Shown one piece after another: positions 33,883-44,700 of a DNA stretch of 64,000 nt. The position numbers and the translations under genes were made by a program. Source of the stretch: Trichuris trichiura. Its lineage: Eukaryota; Nematoda; Enoplea; Trichinellida; Trichuridae. The notes beneath the pieces are model-generated. The model did not search any database. It was not told the origin of the DNA and saw only the letters and a list, made by a program, of their open reading frames with translations. The DNA is taken from contig JBAJFE010000048.1 of the NCBI GenBank assembly GCA_037903355.1, positions 310,001 to 374,000 on the forward strand, given 5' to 3'. How positions within the stretch are numbered: the first letter of the stretch is position 1; each line of letters starts with the position of its first letter.

Positions 33883-34312
33883 TCTTTCCACCAACTGATC
33901 AGAAAACGAAGATAGCTGCGTCGAAATTTGACATGTGAGATGACTCATGAGTACATCGACACCAGAACTTGTAATGCTTTCAGTAACACCGGTTAGTGCG
34001 GATATTTTCTTGACAGTGAGGAGAGACTGTACTTGCTCAGGCAGAACGCCCGGACAACTCGACACGGAATCGAATAACTCTGTGGCCGATACAAACAGAA
34101 CGACACGAATTGGGCGACTGCATCTCAGCGATACCAACGACTTTGAGACATGAAGGAAGAAAAAATCTAAATGCCGCCGGTTCTCCCGGCTCGCACGGCG
34201 CCAGAAAACTATATCACGCAACGCGACATAATCAGGCCAACAGATGTAACTATACTATGACTTTATTCTTAAAAACAGCGCACAGACAACGACGAGAATT
34301 TCTTCGCGTACT
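33883..34312 (-). pseudogene. Inverted second Pao 5' end (Gag N-terminus, leader, LTR piece)
   Basis: Reading leftwards from 34312: LTR end (ATAGTTACA), then the leader at 34244-33980, which matches 32998-33260 base for base over long runs, and then an open frame (LPEQVQSLLTVKKISAL and onward to SDQLVERLVS) that meets the plus-sense Gag near 33882. The two copies face each other with their Gag ends touching. Confidence 0.75.
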
Positions 34313-35914
34313 GAAAATGGAATCACTGAGGCATGTGGATTTGATTCAGCGGAAACTCTGCTAAACGTCCATAAATGTTTTAATTAGTTTTTTCCAATTC
34401 AGTCCCTTGGCACTGTCATTTTGTCATGTACTCTAAAAAGGCCAATTTTTTACGGTGTTTCTAATTCACTACCAGATAGAAAACATATTTTATGTGACAT
34501 TTAAGATGACGGAGAAGTGTTAGCCACAGTGCGATGTGCTGGACCTCAACTCAAAGCTAAACAGGGATCTAAGTCCTAAAACCAATTGGCTGCCTTACAG
34601 ATTTCAGAACTGACGTGGTATGGTTGAATTCATGGAAAGAAGTTGTCAGACAGGTGCACTTTTAAACGGTGATTTCAGTTCTTCCAAGCAGGAAGGTTGT
34701 TTCCTTTCTTCTTCAACAGGATGCAAGCTACGTAAAGAACATATACGACCGAGAAACTGAGAAATCGAAGAAATTCGAAAATCTCAAGATTCTTCCCGTT
34801 ATTTACACCAGTCAGAGGGAAGTATGGATAGACAATGAAGCTTTTAAGCGGTGATTCGAAAGCAAGTCTATACTTGAAGTGAAAGACTATTAAAAGGTGA
34901 CATGTAAAAGTGACAAATTGCTATTGCTAATAAGCTACGCGCCTTCGCATTCATCGACAGCCTTCAACAGGATGGACGAACTTGTGACTGTCAAGTTGCC
35001 GCCACCTAAATTTGCATTTTTAATGCAGCCGATGAATCAAGGAGCTACCGCAACTTCGAAACAGCTATGAAGAAAAGTACCTTTCCGTCACCTCTTATTG
35101 TCAGAGGATCAGAACGTTGATTCTGTCGTGAACTTTTACAGGAAAACGGCATTTGAAAAATTGTTGTTATGTGATCACTGAAAGCTAATACTCCATAAAA
35201 CGGTCGACATGTGGAAACATGCATAATCATTTTTATTCACAGAGGAGAGTGTAGGCATTTCAGAAGTATTTATGCAAAAGAACATAAAGCGGTAGAAGTG
35301 CACAAAGGATAAAAACCCTTCTTTGGTCCAATGATTCCTCAAGTGAGCGACATTGTGCCCTTGGAGTAAGGAAATGATTAGGGGCAATAATGGGCTCGAG
35401 GGACGAGTGTTCTAAACCAGTTATAAAAATTTAGGGGTCTGCGAAAGGTTAGGGGAAGTACAGCTACTACGTTTCGCAAGTCTTTTCAGTCATCCCCTGC
35501 CATTCGATCTTCCCGACGGTAAGACAGCAGTATGAAACTTGAGAAAAGTGACCAAAATCACTGAAATAATTTATCATGTTCTCATCTTAATATGGGTTAT
35601 AGAGCAATAAATCTATCATTTCCGATTAGCTACTATGACAGTACCTGCGTTAAGTAACCGAGACCGGTGACTACTAATAATAGTAAATGAGCGGGCGGTC
35701 TGAGCGGCGGGCGTTAACAAGGAAAAACTTCCGTTTCTCCGTCCAGATTTCGCTGGTCGTAATGTTTTAGTGTTTATTACTGAAGCTTTAAAAGTCGTTG
35801 TAATGAGCTTTTGAAAGAAAAGGAAACATGAAGTGAATGAGTAGAAGAATGCATCAGCAAACGCGCAAAGCTTTGTCTTTTGTCACCACACAGAGTAGGT
35901 TTTATAAATGCAGC
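34313..35914. other. No gene recognised
   Basis: AT-rich sequence; open frames of 60-70 codons have no recognisable motif. Confidence 0.45.
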
Positions 35915-35923
35915 AATACCACT

Positions 35924-36188
35924 ATTTTTTAAAATGTAACTTCTTGGTACGGGACCGTATAGTTTCATGTCAAGTTTCTTTTACGGAAAGTTTGTCCCGC
36001 TGATAATATTTTTAATATTCCGGAGCTTTCAGGTCAAACGAGACCCGTCTTTAGCAGTGTTAAAATAAAGCAAGACTTTATTGCTTTATTTTAACACCGC
36101 TGAAGACGGGTCTCGTTTGACCCGAAAGCTCCGGAATATTAAAAATATTATCAACGGGACAAACTTTCCGTAAAAGAAACTTGACATG
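35924..36188. mobile_element. Twin-hammerhead palindromic element B, 9-bp target duplication
   Basis: AATACCACT occurs at 35915-35923 and 36189-36197. The two arms are inverse copies joined near 36075. The left arm (minus sense) extends from a hammerhead through CAGCGGGACAAACTTTCCG to the terminal motif ATACGGTCCCGTACCAAGAA; the right arm stops about 50 bp earlier. The minus hammerhead (36021-36057) has CTAAAGA instead of CTGAAGA and TGAAA after an unpaired position, so only the plus one is intact. Confidence 0.88.
36097..36134 (+). ncRNA. Hammerhead ribozyme, intact core
   Basis: CCG, CTGAAGA (36100-36106), C, stem II GGGTC/GACCC closed by a 6-nt loop, GAAA (36124-36127), stem III AG/CT, cleavage triplet CTC (cleavage after C 36131), then CGG pairing with CCG. 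AT-rich sequence on both sides could supply the stem I tertiary contacts. Confidence 0.9.
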
Positions 36189-36753
36189 AATACCACTTTT
36201 TTCTATTATTTCTGTGACTCTCTTGCTGTCCCAGTCGCACTGTCAGATTTCGGAAATAGTTTCTCCAGAACAGATGGAACTGATTGAAGAAAGAAACGAG
36301 AAAGCAGCCAAAAAACTGCCATCTGCTTAAAGTCCTAAATAACAATGCGCTCATACCCTCATAAAATTTACCTTTCGAGTAAAGTTTTATATATTTCTGT
36401 CGCAAGAATGAAATTCTTTTTTCAAAGGGATATTTTAAGTCGCGTCCTTACCGGGTGTTTGATGCCAATCACTCGGCAATCTCTTTCTTGTTTTTCCCTC
36501 TTTGAGTAAACCAGCAATCATACACTGTATTATTAACCAAGCCGAACTCTTCCTTACCTGAGCCATTTCACGAGCACACAATTTGAAAAACTTTCCAATT
36601 CTTCTTTCCCTTGTAAGGTTAATTCTGCTGTTTTAAATTGGTCTTCTGGTTCACGAGTTTGGCTTGTGTGATGTATCTGTAAGTAAACTTCAAAGTGCCC
36701 TACCGACGAATGGATGAGCAAATTGTTAGAGAAAATACAGAACACTTTGGATA

Positions 36754-36792
36754 CCGTACGTTTCGGAACTGCTTTTGTTCCGTCGTCAGCAG
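36754..36792 (-). ncRNA. Hammerhead ribozyme, intact core
   Basis: Minus strand: CTG, CTGACGA, C, stem II GGAAC/GTTCC with a 7-nt loop, GAAA, stem III AC/GT, cleavage triplet GTA, then CGG pairing with CTG (one U-G). ACGTA is the commonest form in Penelope hammerheads; the related copies here use AGCTC or AGCTA. Confidence 0.9.
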
Positions 36793-36891
36793 CGCTAGGG
36801 AGGACGGAGGGAGGGAGGTTGTCGTTCCTCCCTTACACTGCTGACGACGCCACAAGAGCAGTTCCGAAACGCACGGTATCCGAATAGTTCA

Positions 36892-36953
36892 GTATTTTCT
36901 CTAACAATTTGTTCATCCATTCGTTGGTAGGGCACTTCGAAGTTTACTTACAG
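36892..36953 (+). other. Putative pLTR intron (62 nt)
   Basis: GTATTTTCTCTAACAA at the start includes a branch-like CTAAC, the middle has GTTCATCCATTC followed by GTTGGTAGGGC, and the end is AAGTTTACTTACAG. It lies between the hammerhead and the ORF start codon. Penelope of Drosophila virilis is known to have a short intron in its terminal repeat; that this segment is spliced is an inference. Confidence 0.6.
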
Positions 36954-37848
36954 ATAAATCAAACTGGCCAAACCTGTGAACCAGAAAACCAACTATGAAA
37001 CAACCTAAGCCTGTTAAAGGACAACCCGTCTGTTTTAAATTAGGAGATTTATTTTAGATTTTCTATTTTTCTAGCCGAGTCTCCTTTGCTGTACAATTCT
37101 TGAATTTACCTTCTAAAATTAGCCCTGCAATGATTTCAGCGCCCTCGTGAAGATTTTGTTACTCAGTTTCGAAGTACAGAACGCTGACTATTGTATCCGA
37201 TGCGAACTGCTTCAAAGCAGCTTCAGCCGAATATTGCAGCAACGTAGTGGTCTATCAATCACGTAAACCTCAGGTAAACTTTTGTCGTTTGAATTGATTG
37301 AAAACCAGATACCTTAGTTATTGTTTTCACTGTTTCATTTATTCTGCAATTCAACTACGGACTAACCCGGACTTGAACAAAGTTCGCATGTATATTTACT
37401 AGAGACGATCTGTGTTCAGCGGGTGAAACGGCTTATTTGCTTAAAAAGTGCCAGATCGTCAGCTGAGCCGTGCTTCTCAGCGGTGTTTGTTTCACATGTC
37501 ACAAACAGTAATTAGCATACTATTGACAGAGATGGCCAAAATCTTGAACGGTCAAAACCCTGAATGATAAACTCCTGAAGGATCAAAATCCTGAAACGGA
37601 AAACGTCCACTATCTTACCACCTATCCCATTCAAAAATATATCACTTTTAGGGCACCGTTCGTTCAAGACTTTGACAACATTCGGGATTTCGGCGTATTT
37701 TGTAATGAGCCACAAGGCTTCATCACTACTTCATACGGTATGTGTTCTTGCCCGTTGATGGGTTCTGAAATTAAACCGAAGCAAATGCCCTACCAACGGA
37801 TGGATGAGCAATTATTAAGGAAAAATACAGAACAAATTCTTAACAGTT

Positions 37849-37888
37849 TCGGAGCTTTCGGGACTAACCTTGTCCCGTCGTCAGCGAT
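37849..37888 (-). ncRNA. Hammerhead ribozyme, intact core, downstream of the Penelope ORF
   Basis: Minus strand: TCG, CTGACGA, C, stem II GGGAC/GTCCC with a 7-nt loop, GAAA, stem III AG/CT, triplet CTC, then CGA pairing with TCG. It lies right after the endonuclease fragment, which ties the ribozyme to the Penelope family by position. Confidence 0.9.
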
Positions 37889-37904
37889 GGTGGTAATGGT
37901 ACTT

Positions 37905-38279
37905 TTACTCCGATGTTAGGGTATTTATAGGTACTAAGGGGGCGCCAGTCGGTATGGAACAACAACCCGTTTTACTGATAACAGATGTCCATATCGAGCT
38001 GACCTCCACCCCTTTGTCACGGTTAATGGACACATTGGACATGTTATTGCGAATGAACAGGGACTCCTTTATTTGCCTAAGGCGAAAATGGCTCTCGCGG
38101 CAAACGATGGACGGGTGCAGGTCACGTGAACATTGAGAGGAATGCTCAGCAACCGCGGAGGTGTTCTTCGCTTTTTCCATGGCTTGTAACGGCGGAATAG
38201 TTCTAGGACGTCCCCGACGTACCCTGTATATTCCATGTAGTTCCTCTTCCGCGGATCGGTAACTCTTGAGCGCGTTCAT
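37905..38279 (-). pseudogene. Penelope-like element, C-terminal GIY-YIG endonuclease fragment
   Basis: The 124-codon frame contains TSAVAEHSSQCSRDLHP, CRESHFRLRQIKESLFIR and SINRDKGVEVSSIW. The end of the Penelope GIY-YIG domain has the pattern SAVAEHxxxTGHxIxW...ExxxxxRxxKESxxIRxxxxxINRDxGxxLPxxW. The catalytic Glu (in the KES block) is retained, but GIY and YIG lie upstream of the truncation. It is followed in sense by the hammerhead after about 16 bp. Confidence 0.9.
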
Positions 38280-38338
38280 GTGTTCTTTAAATCTGTCAAA
38301 TAGCTCTGAAAGCTCCGAAACTGTTAAGAATTTGTTCT

Positions 38339-38402
38339 GTATTTTTCCTTAATAATTGCTCATCCATCCGTTGGTAGGGCATTTGCTTCGGTTTAATTTC
38401 AG
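38339..38402 (+). other. Putative pLTR intron (64 nt)
   Basis: CT|GTATTTTTCC to GGTTTAATTTCAG|AACCC, with GCTCATCCATCC and GTTGGTAGGGC in the middle. In the opposite direction the sequence would begin GAAATT, not GT, so only the ribozyme-sense strand fits GT-AG splicing in this subfamily. Confidence 0.6.
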
Positions 38403-38496
38403 AACCCATCAACGGGCAAGAACACATACCGTATGAAGTAGTGATGAAGATCCACTGCCCCGTTAAGAAACACCCTGTGTTCAGAGCCACAAGGCT

Positions 38497-41478
38497 CACA
38501 ATTTTATTGTTACAGAACCCGTTTAAGCCGTTTAATATGCAGAAGAAGTCAGTGAGCCGATAACGATGCAGCAGCCGGACAGGCCTTGACCTATTATCAC
38601 CGTCAATTCAACTCAGATCTGGGCAGTCACACGAGAGAGAGAGAGAGAGATGCAGAGGCGATGACAAAACATTTGTCTCAAAAGTGGGCGACGGCACCAA
38701 AATTTTTGTGAACCAGTGTATTACGCGAGTGCAGTAAGACAGGCATTAACATGACAAGCATACGCAGTTTCAAGTACTAAATGATGACGGATTTGTTGCT
38801 CTAGTGCCAAATATAAACAAGAGACCAGACGAAAAAGAGGAGCTGTTCGAAGGCGAGATATTTGAAGCCCTTTGCTCTTCTCAAGAGAAAATTTTTTAGT
38901 GTTTCGAAGGTTCTCTACAGTGGTGCGAAAGGCAGGAGGACTGCGACTCAAGCAGAGTGCCAAACTTGGAAAGTGACTACGGTTTTGCCGCTAACAAATG
39001 CAGAACAGCGTTAAAGCAAACTCTTGTGACCAATTTTTTAGAAAGATGTGATTTTTAAAACGTAACCTTAGTAATGCGTTATCGCATAGCGTAAGCTCTC
39101 ATAGGAGATTTTTGAAAAATAGATCTGACAATAAATAAAAGCAAAAAGGTAGAGGAAAAGCAGACACAATAAATGAACTGCTTTGATATCTGAATTTTCA
39201 TTTATTCATATTGCACGCTGCAGCAATAACCTCAAATAATCGAAGTTGGAGTGTAATGATAACTCAGCATTGGATTAAATTTATATAAATGTCGCCTAAC
39301 CGTATCATTTCGAGTATTGGTGTTGAAGAAGGGACTTTTGTAGTGGATATGTACCGTTTCATTGCGTTCGAAACGTAACGTTTGTTTTCCTGTTACTCCT
39401 TCTGAATTCTCCCTCTAACAAGCTAAAAGACACTACCCACTAATCATTGGCCAATTCGGTTGTGAGGAACTGGCAAAAGTAAAAAACGTGCAGGTTATCA
39501 AGCTTTCAGAACAATCTAGCTCTGTTGTTAGCTACATTCGTTGCAGAAGGGCTTTTAGCAAGAAGCAAAAGTACGCCCTTTTCTAACGGACTCTGCTGAC
39601 GACGGAAGTATGTTTTTCCGAAAACTCAAATCAATTCTGCGCTTATTCTTCCTATCTGTGTTTTGCCAAGAAACTCCTAACCTATTCCTGAATTTCATTT
39701 AAGTTGTTACAGGTATGCTGAGCAGCACTAATAAGAAAAGTGCAGCAGGAAAGAAATGAGGTATTAGTTGCATCCAAAAATTTTCTGTTAGTTTTAACTG
39801 AGGTAGCTTCGTTCGTATACTTTTTGGGTTTATTTATGCACAGCTGAAATTAGGTCAAAGTCTTTAAATGAAAACTTAGAATTTTCCGCGGGAAAGAATT
39901 GAGATGGAGAGATGTTGATGGCAACTTAACTACTGTTGATGCACACGCTCAAAGTGAAAGGATTTACGAATGACTAATTGCAGAAACACCCCTTAAAATG
40001 ATTCGGGCAAGAAAATTGCTTCCTCAAGTATAGGAAGCGTTATGCAATCAACTCAGGACAACCGCATAGACGCAGTAAGCAAGTCGATACTGTGAAAACG
40101 TAGAGTGTTCCAGAACTGTGAAAATTCTCAAGGCAAGTTTAGTTACGTTGGGCTAATTTTTTTAACTTTTTTTTCTCAGGAGTAAAACTGTGGTCATAAA
40201 CTGGTCGCTCCGTGAATAAAATTTATTACGAAGTTTTACGAAGACGTTGCAAAATGTTCTGTGCTCAAAAAAAGCAGAAATGGACATATTTTAGCAAGGC
40301 TTCATTCTACCAACCATTTGTAACATCTAGAATATGTATTCACTGAAAAGATATTACTTATGAAACTTCTGCAAGGTTCCACAGGTATTTGAGATTATAG
40401 AACTGTAGCCATTGTAAGCGAACCCAAGGGCTAGTAAAGCCAAAATCAAAACAGCGTAAAGGTCCAGTGAAAAGGTAATCCTTTCCAGAATTCAATCTGC
40501 AGGAACGTAAACGTGTGAATTCTCATTTTTAGGGGTCAATTCTAAAGCTTTCTTTCATGTTAGTTACGGCATTCCAACATGCTTCTTCCTTGCATAGATT
40601 GAGATGAATGTATAGAAAAATTAGTTTTCGTGATCAAATGGCAGAAACGTACAAAAATTTGCTGTAGCATAACTTCAACAAAAAGCACTAGAACAGATAC
40701 AAAAGTGGCCATTCATCTCATCTTGCTATGCTTACCTTCCTTTCTTCTCTAGAAACCGACGTGCTCCCAAATTGTTATCCCTAATTGTATTTAACTATTA
40801 TTAGAAGCAATGGAGTGAACAGAATTACTCAGCAGTATATACAGAGTGAATAAAAATGCATAACAATGACGGGATAGCCTGATGTTATTCACTCTACTAC
40901 TGCTAACATTAGTGCTATCATATTTCAGAAACGGCTTATTTCCGCTGGCAAATTTTGTAGGATTATCAATAAATGAAATCATGGAAAACAGTTAGGTAAG
41001 TTAATAATTGCAGTTATAAACGACCGTGCGCGTCTCTTCGAAAAAGACTACGGGATTGCATTTACTTATCATTGGAGACTTTAGCATAACGTGAAGGGCA
41101 TTGACAATAATTTTGACAACTCAGTACGCAAATGCACCTTGTCTACATATACTAATATTTACAGCTATCTCCCTGTCTTTTCACTGTAAATGTTTGAATT
41201 AAATGACAAGCAGTGAAAGTTGTTTATAGAGTCAAGGAGTTTGAACGGTGGGAAATAAAAGCAAACGACGAAAAAAACTTCGAGTGATAAAATGAATGGA
41301 CAAGTGTTACTATACCTGTTCAGACTTGCATCACACAATCATATAGTAAAATGATGTACGGAGGAAAAATAAAATGCTGTTGTTGGCAACAGGCTAAAAT
41401 CGTTTGTGTCCATGTTCAAATGGTGGCATGTAGCAACATGCGAAATCAAGCTAACAGTGCTTTTGAAACTTTTGTAAT
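38497..41478. other. No gene recognised; hammerhead relic at 39590-39632
   Basis: A (GA)n run lies at 38632-38650. At 39595-39626 (+) CTGACGA, GGAA...TTCC and GAAAACTC keep the core but stem III (AA/CT) and stem I do not pair. Otherwise AT-rich. Confidence 0.4.
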
Positions 41479-41491
41479 AACCGAATTACTG

Positions 41492-41691
41492 AACATTTTT
41501 GAAAGCTTTGAACATTAAAAAGCTGAGTGCGCTGATATCTGTACATTTTCTTAATAACGGCTCATTCATCCGTTGGTAGAGCAGTTGTTTTAGTTTAATT
41601 ACAGATAACAGCACAACAAAAAACGGGAAAAGCCGTAGAAGACCTTACACCCATAAAAATACAGCCCGTTACAAAACACCCAGTTTTCAAG
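41492..41691 (+). mobile_element. Penelope-like pLTR insertion, 13-bp target duplication
   Basis: AACCGAATTACTG occurs at 41479-41491 and 41692-41704. The insert starts just inside a hammerhead (GAAAGCTTTGAACATT), continues through an intron-like segment 41541-41604 (GTACATTTTC to TTTAATTACAG), leader, and ATAAAAATACAGCCC reading KIQPVTKHPVF with the start codon changed to ATA, and ends in the first codons. It is a solo 5' fragment in plus sense. Confidence 0.88.
41541..41604 (+). other. Putative pLTR intron (64 nt)
   Basis: It has the same length and ends as 23857-23920 (GTACATTTTC to TTTAATTACAG) and keeps GTTGGTAGAGC in the middle. GCTC and GAGC on either side of the box can pair as a 4-bp stem. 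Confidence 0.55.
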
Positions 41692-41704
41692 AACCGAATT
41701 ACTG

Positions 41705-44700
41705 TTTTATATATAAACGCGTTGTCCACGGTTGCAGTAAGAAATTAGCCTACAATTTTTAGGAAAATTGTCTTGAATTATCATTGAGAGGGAAATGGTA
41801 AACATCGTGATGGTGGAATGAAAACTGATATCGTTAATCACGCGGCTAGAACGAATGTGCAATGTATTTCTGATTTACCTGCTGGTTAATGACGCCGTGA
41901 CGATCGACGGGTAAAAAGGACATTGCCATGAGTGCACAAATGTGATTGTTGATTGGAAACAATTTAACAACGGCGAATCAAATTACTATAGTTGGTGCTT
42001 TAGGGTAGGTTTTTGGCTGTGCTTGTAGGTAAACGAAACTTCAACCAGACGGATTTTGATTTCATAGTCACAGTCTCTTTCCTTCTTCCAGAAATATGAG
42101 TGATTCACATACAGCCTCATTTGCTTTAATTGTAGAAGCCTGAAGGCAGAAAGAAGAAGGTTCTTAGTGCCCAAACATTAGATGATGCTATCCGACCTTA
42201 CTAACGCAAACCTGTCTGAAGGCCTGCTGATAAGAAAGGCGGTTGCTTCAGCTGATATGAAGAAAATTTTCCTCTGGAAATGATCAACAATAGAAACCTA
42301 TCTGCTGTTTGCAAGGTTCATATTCATACTGATTGGTCGAAACAAGCGAAGTGAACACCACCACGTTGAGAAGGACGAACTACGTTTAGACCGAGCCGCA
42401 GATCGCCTACGGGGAAAGAAAGATGCAATATTATGATTTCTGCAGGCTATGAGTTGACATCTTTTGTAAAGCAAAGAATATGAAGAAGAAAATGCAAAGC
42501 TGAGCGAGGGAAATGCGATTTGAGGCAAGGCGAGCAGAGCACATGCTCAGAAGCAGCGTCCATACTGCCCCGAGCCCTCTGTCAAAGCTGCCGTCGTCAT
42601 GCATAGATTAGTACCGACGTTTTCTCTCTTACTTTAATGCGCCTTTCGTTTCCCAATGCCTATAAGCGTCTTTGTGCGGCTTGACACATCACATGCGTTT
42701 CGCCTATGACAGCTGCTGTCGATTCCTACATCACCCAATATTAACTTGATGAGATAGGCCCTTAGGCAAAGGTTCGAACGCAACTAGAGCTAAAATGTAG
42801 TTCGGTTAAATCGATCATCGGAAGTGATCGAATTTGGCTTACCGTAATCTTACGACTAAAGCGACACTACCACTCAGCTTTCAAGAGCAGTTTTCCGCTA
42901 TTAAACGGTTAGAAGCTCAGTGAAAAATGTTCTTCTTTATGATATCACACTTTTGTCCAGTACTGTCTTTCATGAATTTGGAAACTTCTTGAGAAGTAAG
43001 GTAGCACAAAAGACCGGGTTAACTTTGTCAGTTTAGTTCCCATTCAGAGTTCCATTTTCTGTCTTCTTTTGTGTGTATTATCAGTAGCTCAATTCATTTT
43101 AGCATCTGTGAAGTAAGTTAAGCAGTTTATTTACTTGGAGAACTTTATAAAGCTAACTCACATAGGGCATCTCAAAAACGTATTCACGTTGCTTCCCGTT
43201 GACAGCATTTCACGTTATCTAACGCAGATTTAACGGCACAATAACGGTTTTCTATAACGGATTTCTGAAACGTTTTTGCACTTTTCTCAACTTCGGTCTC
43301 AGTTATAATGTACATTGTTTCCGTTGCTCCGAGAATCACTTTCGTCCTGTCTTCATCAGAGATAGAACGAATTTGAGTAATACAATCAACATTGTGTGAA
43401 TCAAATTCCTCTGATCTTAGCTAAAGATGGGGAGAGAGAGTAATTCTGATAGCTATGAACACAGTTCACTTGCGCTGGTCCTGAGTCGTTGTGAGTGCAA
43501 AAATGGTTAACGACAGCTCACATTTTAACAGACTTATGAAAGTGCAAAACCTTCAGCATGCTTTTTAAGCATTGCTACCCTCGTAATTTGAGGTAATCAG
43601 TGTCACTGAGCATGTTTAATCTCGTTGTTTTTTGATAGTACTAGGCAGTTCGAACTCTGCTCTGTTAAATTTATGTTTCTGCAGAATGTTTATTCGACTT
43701 TCAGCACAGGAGTAACTACAGGGTCAAGAAGCAGCCTTTTTTTAAACGATACTTAGGCGTAAAAGAGCTAAGTAAGTGTGAGAAGTCCTACATTTTCCGT
43801 ATATCATGCAAATTATATCCCTTTAAAAAATGAAAACCTATTATACATGACAAGCAAAAACATTCCAAAGTTTTAGTCAGTAAATTTTACTGCTTTTTTA
43901 AGTCTGTAATGAAGAATTTTTTTTTGAACATTGTTAAGCAGTCTTTGTTGTACTCATGTTTTCACTACTTTTTTTTAGTGTTTACAGCGAGCATATTGTT
44001 TGTTTTACTCTTCTGGTACTGTAATATAGAACAATTATGAGCATCTGCTCCATCAGAAACTAGAAGCGAAAATATGTACTACATCACTGAGCAATGCTGT
44101 ACTATTAAAAGAATTAATGTTTATTAATTGAAAAATTTGGTTTTACTTCTTTTCTACAACAAGAGATTTTTCATTCAATGCCACTGCTGGTTTCTTGCTA
44201 AAACGTTCGAAAGAAAGGGAACAAGAACGAAAGTGCATTTAAGTTCCGTATGCTCTACTGACCCTAAAATTCAACTCCTGATGGTTAACTTGAAGGTGTC
44301 AGACAACAAACAGAAAGGGCTTCAAGAACGCTCATATAACACCTTCTACTGGAAGCACTTATAAATAGAATCGTTTCAACAATTTTGGCGACCTCACCTT
44401 AGCGTCGCTGAAGCAGAGCTAACGCGTCTCACTGTCGTAGTGGACCATTCTATTCACAAGTTTCCTTAATAAAATTCAGCGTTTTCATAAATCTGATACT
44501 TCATAACGACGCATGTACATTCATTTCCAAAATATGCGCAGTTTACAACCGCTGTGAATAACGTTTTTTAGCAGACGTACAAACGCTATTCAGATGCTAT
44601 GCGACATTATAAAATGATAAATTTTTCAGGGCAAACTACGGTACCAGTTCTTTGTCTGCATGAATTCGTCTTTCTGTTGTTTCTAAGCATTACCGACATG

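Larger units (their letters stand above)
36590..37045. mobile_element. Penelope-like inverted pLTR pair
   Basis: Minus-sense arm: hammerhead 36754-36792, intron-like segment 36677-36738, then leader to about 36590. Plus-sense arm: damaged hammerhead 36838-36876 (stem II GCCAC against GTTCC; triplet GCA instead of GTA), intron-like segment 36892-36953, leader, and an ORF start at 36999 reading MKQPKPVKGQPVCFKLGDLF before a stop. The arms are joined head to head through a G-rich spacer at about 36800-36830. Confidence 0.85.
37720..38483 (-). mobile_element. Penelope-like element, 5'-truncated, inverted pLTRs, 13-bp target duplication
   Basis: GAGCCACAAGGCT at 37707-37719 and 38484-38496 is exact. 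In minus sense the copy holds the end of the ORF (38279-37905), an intact hammerhead (37888-37849), the intron-like segment and the leader. A plus-sense arm (about 38308-38483) repeats the 3' half of the hammerhead, intron, leader and ORF start (VVMKIHCPVKKHPVF). It is the most complete and clearest copy for module order. Confidence 0.92.

Noticed and set aside
36640..36740. Intron in the direction opposite to the ribozyme (GTAAGTAAAC to AAATACAG, with CTACCGACG as branch site)
   Set aside because: It fits one subfamily, but in the 38.3 kb subfamily the start would be GAAATT; only the ribozyme-sense strand has GT-AG throughout.
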